The notes below the pieces were generated by a model. That model did no database searches. It saw only the letters and a list, made by a program, of their open reading frames with translations, and was not told where the DNA came from. A DNA stretch of 64,000 nt, from contig NZ_JAMBOB010000008.1 of NCBI RefSeq assembly GCF_023715415.1, positions 1 to 64,000 on the forward strand. The letters run 5' to 3'. Positions 60,266 to 64,000 of the stretch are shown piece after piece. The first letter of the stretch is position 1, and each line of letters starts with the position of its first letter. This DNA comes from Neobacillus niacini. GTDB lineage: Bacteria; Bacillota; Bacilli; Bacillales; Cytobacillaceae. Position numbers and translations under genes: made by a program.

Positions 60266-60420
60266 ATTTCATCAACTCTACTATTTTTATTTTGAGATGT
60301 GATGGTGGTTTGCCTATTTTTCGAAGAACTGATTATTTCATCAATTTTTAAATTGATGAAAGGGTCTAAGATATCCAAAAAAGATACCTTATCTTTTGGA
60401 TAAAATCTGTTTACTTTCAC
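60262..60420 (-). CDS. 52-residue protein preceding the recombinase
   Basis: The ORF begins with GTG (MKVNRFYPKDKVSFLDILDP) after AGGGGG, 8-9 bp upstream, and its TGA overlaps the recombinase ATG (ATGA). It is basic and soluble. A small gene directly coupled to a site-specific recombinase could be a directionality factor or regulator, but there is no recognised family. The recombinase is broken, so this may be a leftover. Confidence 0.6.
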   Translation of the reverse strand: MKVNRFYPKDKVSFLDILDPFINLKIDEIISSSKNRQTTITSQNKNSRVDEI

Positions 60421-60474
60421 TTGTGTTTCCCCCTAAATATAATTTCAAAGATTTGGTGTATGATAGAAGTTCGA

Positions 60475-61128
60475 GTAAGTTTTCTAAGGAAACGCCCCCT
60501 TGTAAGCCCTGATGGAACTACTGCAAGTGGATATTTAGATTCAAAGGAATCTCTTATGGCCTTACAATTTTACCAGGATTTATATCATAAATATGATGTT
60601 GCTTCTGTTGAATTGCCGTCAGCTGCTTTTGAATCAGGTAAGTTAGCGATGACGGTGATGGGATCTTGGACATTAAAGGATTTTGAGGCAAATACTGATT
60701 TTAAACTGGGAGAGGATTTTGGGATTGCTCCAATGCCTAAGGCTAAAACTCAAGTTGTTCCCAACTGAGGATGGTCGCTCGGAATCTCATCAAAATCTAA
60801 ACATCCAAAGGAAGCATGGAAGTTTATCAAATATGTGACAAGTTACGAAGGAATGAAAACATATGTAACCATAACAGGTGATATACCTGCCAGATACTCT
60901 GTCGCAAAAGATTTCCCTGAGCTGAATGAATATCCTAAAAATATTTTTTTACAGCAAGCACAAAAATTTTCCAGAAATCGACCGGTTATACCTGCATATC
61001 CTGTTGTCAGCGATGCAATCAAGACATTATTTGAAGATGTCGGAATCGGCAGGAAAAATGTAGAGGCTTCCGCAAGAGAAGCGGTGGAAAAAATCAACAT
61101 AGGTATAAATGAAATACAGAAACCATAA
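60475..61128 (+). pseudogene. Fragment of a sugar ABC-transporter binding protein
   Basis: The fragment encodes the C-terminal half of an extracellular solute-binding protein family 1: LVSPDGTTASGYLDSKESL, then LAMTVMGSWTLKDFEAN, and WSLGISSKSKHPKEAWKFIKYVTS. The signal peptide and N-terminal lobe are absent. An in-frame TGA at 60766-60768 (after KTQVVPN) interrupts it, probably from TGG, because the next codons GWSLGISS are conserved in the family. Therefore it is non-functional. With the permease remnant downstream it marks a lost sugar transporter. Confidence 0.85.
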
Positions 61129-61138
61129 ATCTGTTATT

Positions 61139-61167
61139 CCTCTAGTAAATAAGCTAGAGGTTTTTTT
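61139..61167 (+). terminator. Rho-independent terminator
   Basis: CCTCTAG and CTAGAGG pair around TAAATAAG, followed by seven T, after the binding-protein remnant. Confidence 0.9.
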
Positions 61168-61638
61168 ATTGAATAAAAAAGTCTTATATTAGTACAAAAC
61201 CTGCTCACCCTAAACCTATGGGAATGAAATTGTATTTAAGTGCCAAAAATTTTAAATACCCCTATCCAAAGATATTGGAATCTAACTTTTATACTACCTG
61301 ATATAGTTAAAAGCAAATAAGCAATAAAATTCTTCATAGAAGGTTAAGAGATTGCAAGAGTAAGTTAATACCAAAAATGAAACCGCTTTAAATGTTATAA
61401 CAGATACGAAAGCTGTATCTGTATGTTAACTTTGCTTCTGCCAATTAAGAACAAAGGAGGCAGCAATTAGAAAAAAATTTGTGGAACACCCGTAGACAGA
61501 CGGGATTTTTGCTAGTCATGATTAAATAGTAACAGCAAGTTTAAGGGTGGCAAATATCTTGATTATTGATTGGGAATAACATACTGCACACAAGAGAAGT
61601 GTTGCAAAATTTCTGTATTAGGAGGGGGCCATCGAGAT
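61168..61638. other. Intergenic stretch without a recognisable gene
   Basis: About 470 bp with no convincing ORF. It holds a cre-like site (61378-61391), a weak hairpin (CCCGT 61489-61493 with ACGGG 61500-61504), and an AAAGGAGG (about 61453) followed only by a very short frame, which may be the relic of a gene start. Confidence 0.6.
61378..61391. promoter_or_regulatory. Candidate CcpA cre site
   Basis: TGAAACCGCTTTAA matches the cre consensus TGWNANCGNTNWCA at all but one fixed position (A in place of C near the end). It lies upstream of the permease remnant and the GH32 gene, as expected for glucose-repressed sugar genes. Confidence 0.5.
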
Positions 61639-62090
61639 ATGACAAAGCTTATACCAAAGGTTACAGCCTATAGGAAGAATATAAAGTCTAATACTCTAGA
61701 GTTAGAGCATGTAGAGGTCAAAAAAGAAACCAGTGGTACTCTTTTCAATACATCAGGCGTAATTACGTACTGTATCTGTTTTTAGCTCCTGCCATTATTC
61801 TAACCATTATTTTTAAATATGTACCTATGTATGGATCGATTATTGCATTTAAGGATTTTAGCCCAATGAAAGGGATTTTAGGAAGTGATTGGGTTGGACT
61901 GGAGCATTTCAGAGATTTCCTAACATCACCAAATTTTGGCGACATATTTATGAATACGCTTTTGTTGAGTGTTTATGGACTTATTATTGGGTTTCCAGTC
62001 CCTATCATTTTAGCTTTAATGCTGAACCAACAAAGAAGGGCAGCAATTAAGAAAAATATACAACTTGTGCTATATGCACTGCAAAACTAC
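61639..62090 (+). pseudogene. Broken sugar ABC-transporter permease
   Basis: It starts at ATG 61639 after AGGAGGGGG. A frameshift near 61740 separates the N-terminus (ELEHVEVKKETSGTLF) from the rest, which reads RRNYVLYLFLAPAIILTIIF, KYVPMYGSIIAFKDFSP and GLIIGFPVPIILALMLNQQRR. Homology ends at LVLYA (about 62083), roughly a third of the way into a normal permease. The sequence then changes to the leader of the GH32 gene. So one frameshift and one large deletion have removed this gene. Confidence 0.85.
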
Positions 62091-62121
62091 TTTGGAACAA
62101 ATGACAAGGAGGAAACTAATT

Positions 62122-64000
62122 TTGAAAAAATGGATTTCAATATTTTTGTCAACTATAATTATTACTACCTCTGTGGGAACGTATCTTGTTTATCCTTCGA
62201 AAGGCTTGGCAGCTGTACCCAATCAAACCATAGGGGAAGAAACGAAGGTGGAATCAACTATTTTTGAAAACACAAACAAAGCAACTACAAATCTAACAGG
62301 CTGGCAAATTAAAGGGAAAGGCACACTGGAAGACACAGAACAGGGACTATTGCTAACATCAGAACCAAAAGAAAATGTAATGGCGGTTTCAGATGTCATC
62401 TCTGAAGATTTTATCTATGAAGCAGATGTGAAAGTAATAGACAAGAATGCGGATGCCACCTTAGTATTCCGCTCTAATGAGGATGGCTGGGATTCCTATA
62501 TGCTGCAAATCGTTCCTAATGCGGGAATCATTCGCCTTCATGATGCTCGTGATGAAAAGAGATTAAAAGAGGAACGCAAGGTTAAGTTGCAAGAGGGTGG
62601 AATCTATCATCTGAAGGTGAAGGTGGTAGGAGATACGATCAAAGTTTATTGGGAGAACAAGTACGCTCCTATAATAGAGGTAAGAAATGCTTCATATAAC
62701 AAGGGGTTTCTTGGACTTAACGTATGGGATGGGGCAGCATTATTTCAAAATGTAAAAGTCAGCGAGCTCTCAACAAATCTTGGTTCAACCCTATATAAGG
62801 AAGGAAACTGGGAACCAGCTATCAAAGGTTTGAAAGGAATAGCTGATAATGCTGTGAAAGCAAAGCAAATCTATAATAAAAGCGCAAGCGACTTTGTACT
62901 TGAAGGAAATGTTTCTTTTGATCAAAACCCATCGGAAGCTGCACTTGCTTTTCGTGCAAATGAACAGGGAACAACTGGTTACCAGGCGGTGCTTTATAAA
63001 GAAGGTCATACAGTCAAGGTGCAATTGAAAAGGGCGGACGGTACAGTACTTAAAACATCGGACCATACCTATGAATCTCAAGAAGGTACCAAACACCATC
63101 TTGAAATTATAGCAAATGGCAATGAAATCGAACTGTATGTTGATGGCTACTCTGAAGCTGCTGTTAAGGTGACGGATAGAAGCTACAAGGCTGGGCTTGC
63201 AGGATTTAACGTAACATCAGGTTCTGCCTACTTCCAAGATGTTTATCTAGTTCCAACATCCAGCTATTACAAAGAAAAATATCGGCCAGACTATCATTAT
63301 ACTCCAGCTCGCGGGTCTGTAAGCGATCCGAATGGTCTGGTCTACTACGAAGGCGAGTATCATTTGTTCCATCAAGATGGTGGGACTTGGGCCCATGCGG
63401 TAAGTAAGGATTTGGTGAATTGGAGTCGACTTCCTATTGCCTTGCCATGGAATGATCATGGGCATGTCTGGTCTGGATCAGCTGTAGCGGATTTAAATAA
63501 TGCTTCCGGTTTATTTACGAATACGGGAGGGAAAGGACTTATTGCATATTACACTTCGTTTAATCCAGATGGACGGAATGGGAACCAGCGTATTGGTCTT
63601 GCCTATAGTACCGATCAGGGACGTACTTGGAACTATTCAAAGGAACGCCCGATTGTAATTGAGAATCCCGGCAGGAATGGGGATGATCCGGGAGGCTGGG
63701 ACTTCCGTGATCCTAAAGTCGTCCGGGATGATGCAAACAATCGATGGGTTATGGTTGTATCCGGCGGAGATAACATTCGCTTCTTTACTTCTACGAACTT
63801 AATAGATTGGAAGCTTACTGATAATTTTGGTTATGGAAATTATGTGCGCGGCGGAGTATGGGAATGCCCTGATCTCTTCGAACTTCAGGTTGAAGGGACA
63901 GATGAGAAAAAATGGGTTTTGATGATTAGTACTGGGGCAAATTCAAAAACGCAAGGGTCTGATGCGGAGTATTTTGTTGGACAGTTGACAGCTGATGGTA
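62122..64000 (+). CDS. Secreted GH32 fructan hydrolase (levanase-like), 3' end outside window
   Basis: The frame is open for 626 codons to the window edge. It starts with TTG 62122, 9 bp after AAGGAGG. Residues 1-31 form a signal peptide (KKWISIFLSTIIITT...GLAA). Two LamG/concanavalin-like or DUF1080-like modules follow at about 45-220 and 225-375. The GH32 domain starts near 385: nucleophile Asp in SVSDPNG (D402), RDP in DFRDPKV (D530), and acid/base Glu in WECPDLF (E581). The first motif deviates from WMNDPNG, and the usual YNP/WGxxHWGH stretch is shortened to HQDGGTWAHA. Levan or inulin is the likely substrate. It is the only intact part of the sugar locus seen here. Confidence 0.88.
   Translation, partial: MKKWISIFLSTIIITTSVGTYLVYPSKGLAAVPNQTIGEETKVESTIFENTNKATTNLTGWQIKGKGTLEDTEQGLLLTSEPKENVMAVSDVISEDFIYEADVKVIDKNADATLVFRSNEDGWDSYMLQIVPNAGIIRLHDARDEKRLKEERKVKLQEGGIYHLKVKVVGDTIKVYWENKYAPIIEVRNASYNKGFLGLNVWDGAALFQNVKVSELSTNLGSTLYKEGNWEPAIKGLKGIADNAVKAKQIYNKSASDFVLEGNVSFDQNPSEAALAFRANEQGTTGYQAVLYKEGHTVKVQLKRADGTVLKTSDHTYESQEGTKHHLEIIANGNEIELYVDGYSEAAVKVTDRSYKAGLAGFNVTSGSAYFQDVYLVPTSSYYKEKYRPDYHYTPARGSVSDPNGLVYYEGEYHLFHQDGGTWAHAVSKDLVNWSRLPIALPWNDHGHVWSGSAVADLNNASGLFTNTGGKGLIAYYTSFNPDGRNGNQRIGLAYSTDQGRTWNYSKERPIVIENPGRNGDDPGGWDFRDPKVVRDDANNRWVMVVSGGDNIRFFTSTNLIDWKLTDNFGYGNYVRGGVWECPDLFELQVEGTDEKKWVLMISTGANSKTQGSDAEYFVGQLTADG

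Noticed and set aside
61489-61504. Short terminator-like hairpin CCCGT/ACGGG
   Set aside because: Only a 5-bp stem with an interrupted T-run; mentioned only as part of the empty stretch.

Overview
The window is a low-GC Firmicutes chromosome from the Bacillaceae. The evidence is the gene order yebE-yebG-purEKBCSQLFMNHD-yerA-yerB-yerC-pcrB-pcrA-ligA-camS, then gatCAB and dagK-rlmCD, which matches the Bacillus subtilis pur/yer/gat region with extra genes inserted. Other support is AAGGAGG-type ribosome binding sites, frequent GTG/TTG starts, a guanine riboswitch, PurR boxes and CcpA/Fnr-like sites. I cannot name the species; many proteins resemble B. subtilis homologues closely but not identically. 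No search was run, so all names rest on recognised motifs, length and synteny.

Layout. 1-160: 5S rRNA gene (end of an rRNA operon) and its terminator. 400-4700: an orphan FAH-fold enzyme, a secreted beta-propeller protein, a collapsed response-regulator/histidine-kinase relic, and a MarR regulator with an alpha/beta hydrolase sharing one operator type. 4790-18872: yebE-yebG, then the twelve-gene pur operon making IMP, controlled by PurR boxes and a guanine riboswitch and carrying two unusual noncoding inserts (a mobile-like repeat before purE and four 52-bp repeats between purB and purC). 18850-29241: two small membrane genes on the minus strand, then the yer/pcr/lig housekeeping block. 29369-36213: P5C dehydrogenase, then an assimilatory nitrite-reductase and siroheme operon behind two Fnr-type sites and a 115-bp run of helically phased A-tracts. 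36233-41773: small unknown genes, a glucoamylase-like protein, the glyoxylate shunt pair aceB-aceA and yueI, with a 20-bp tandem array between the last two. 42083-48094: a lipoprotein, gatCAB (Glu-tRNA-Gln amidotransferase), a palindrome-rich convergent gap, and a proline/sodium symporter.

48313-59111: thioredoxin-like protein, PlsY, a methyltransferase, a five-gene ECF sigma-factor operon (including a 30-residue microprotein and a predicted ATT start), DagK, the nicotinamide salvage pair pncA-pncB, two small membrane genes and rlmCD. 59128-62110 is a decay zone: a frameshifted serine recombinase, then broken remains of a sugar ABC transporter (binding protein with a stop codon, frameshifted and truncated permease). 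The window closes inside an apparently intact secreted GH32 fructan hydrolase.

Most of the window is ordinary core metabolism. The parts that merit a second look are noncoding: three tandem arrays with different periods, the paired palindromic element, the Fnr-type nas promoter with curved DNA upstream, and the MarR operator pair. Next come the sigma-factor operon and the decayed fructan locus. I did not find a convincing wholly new system.
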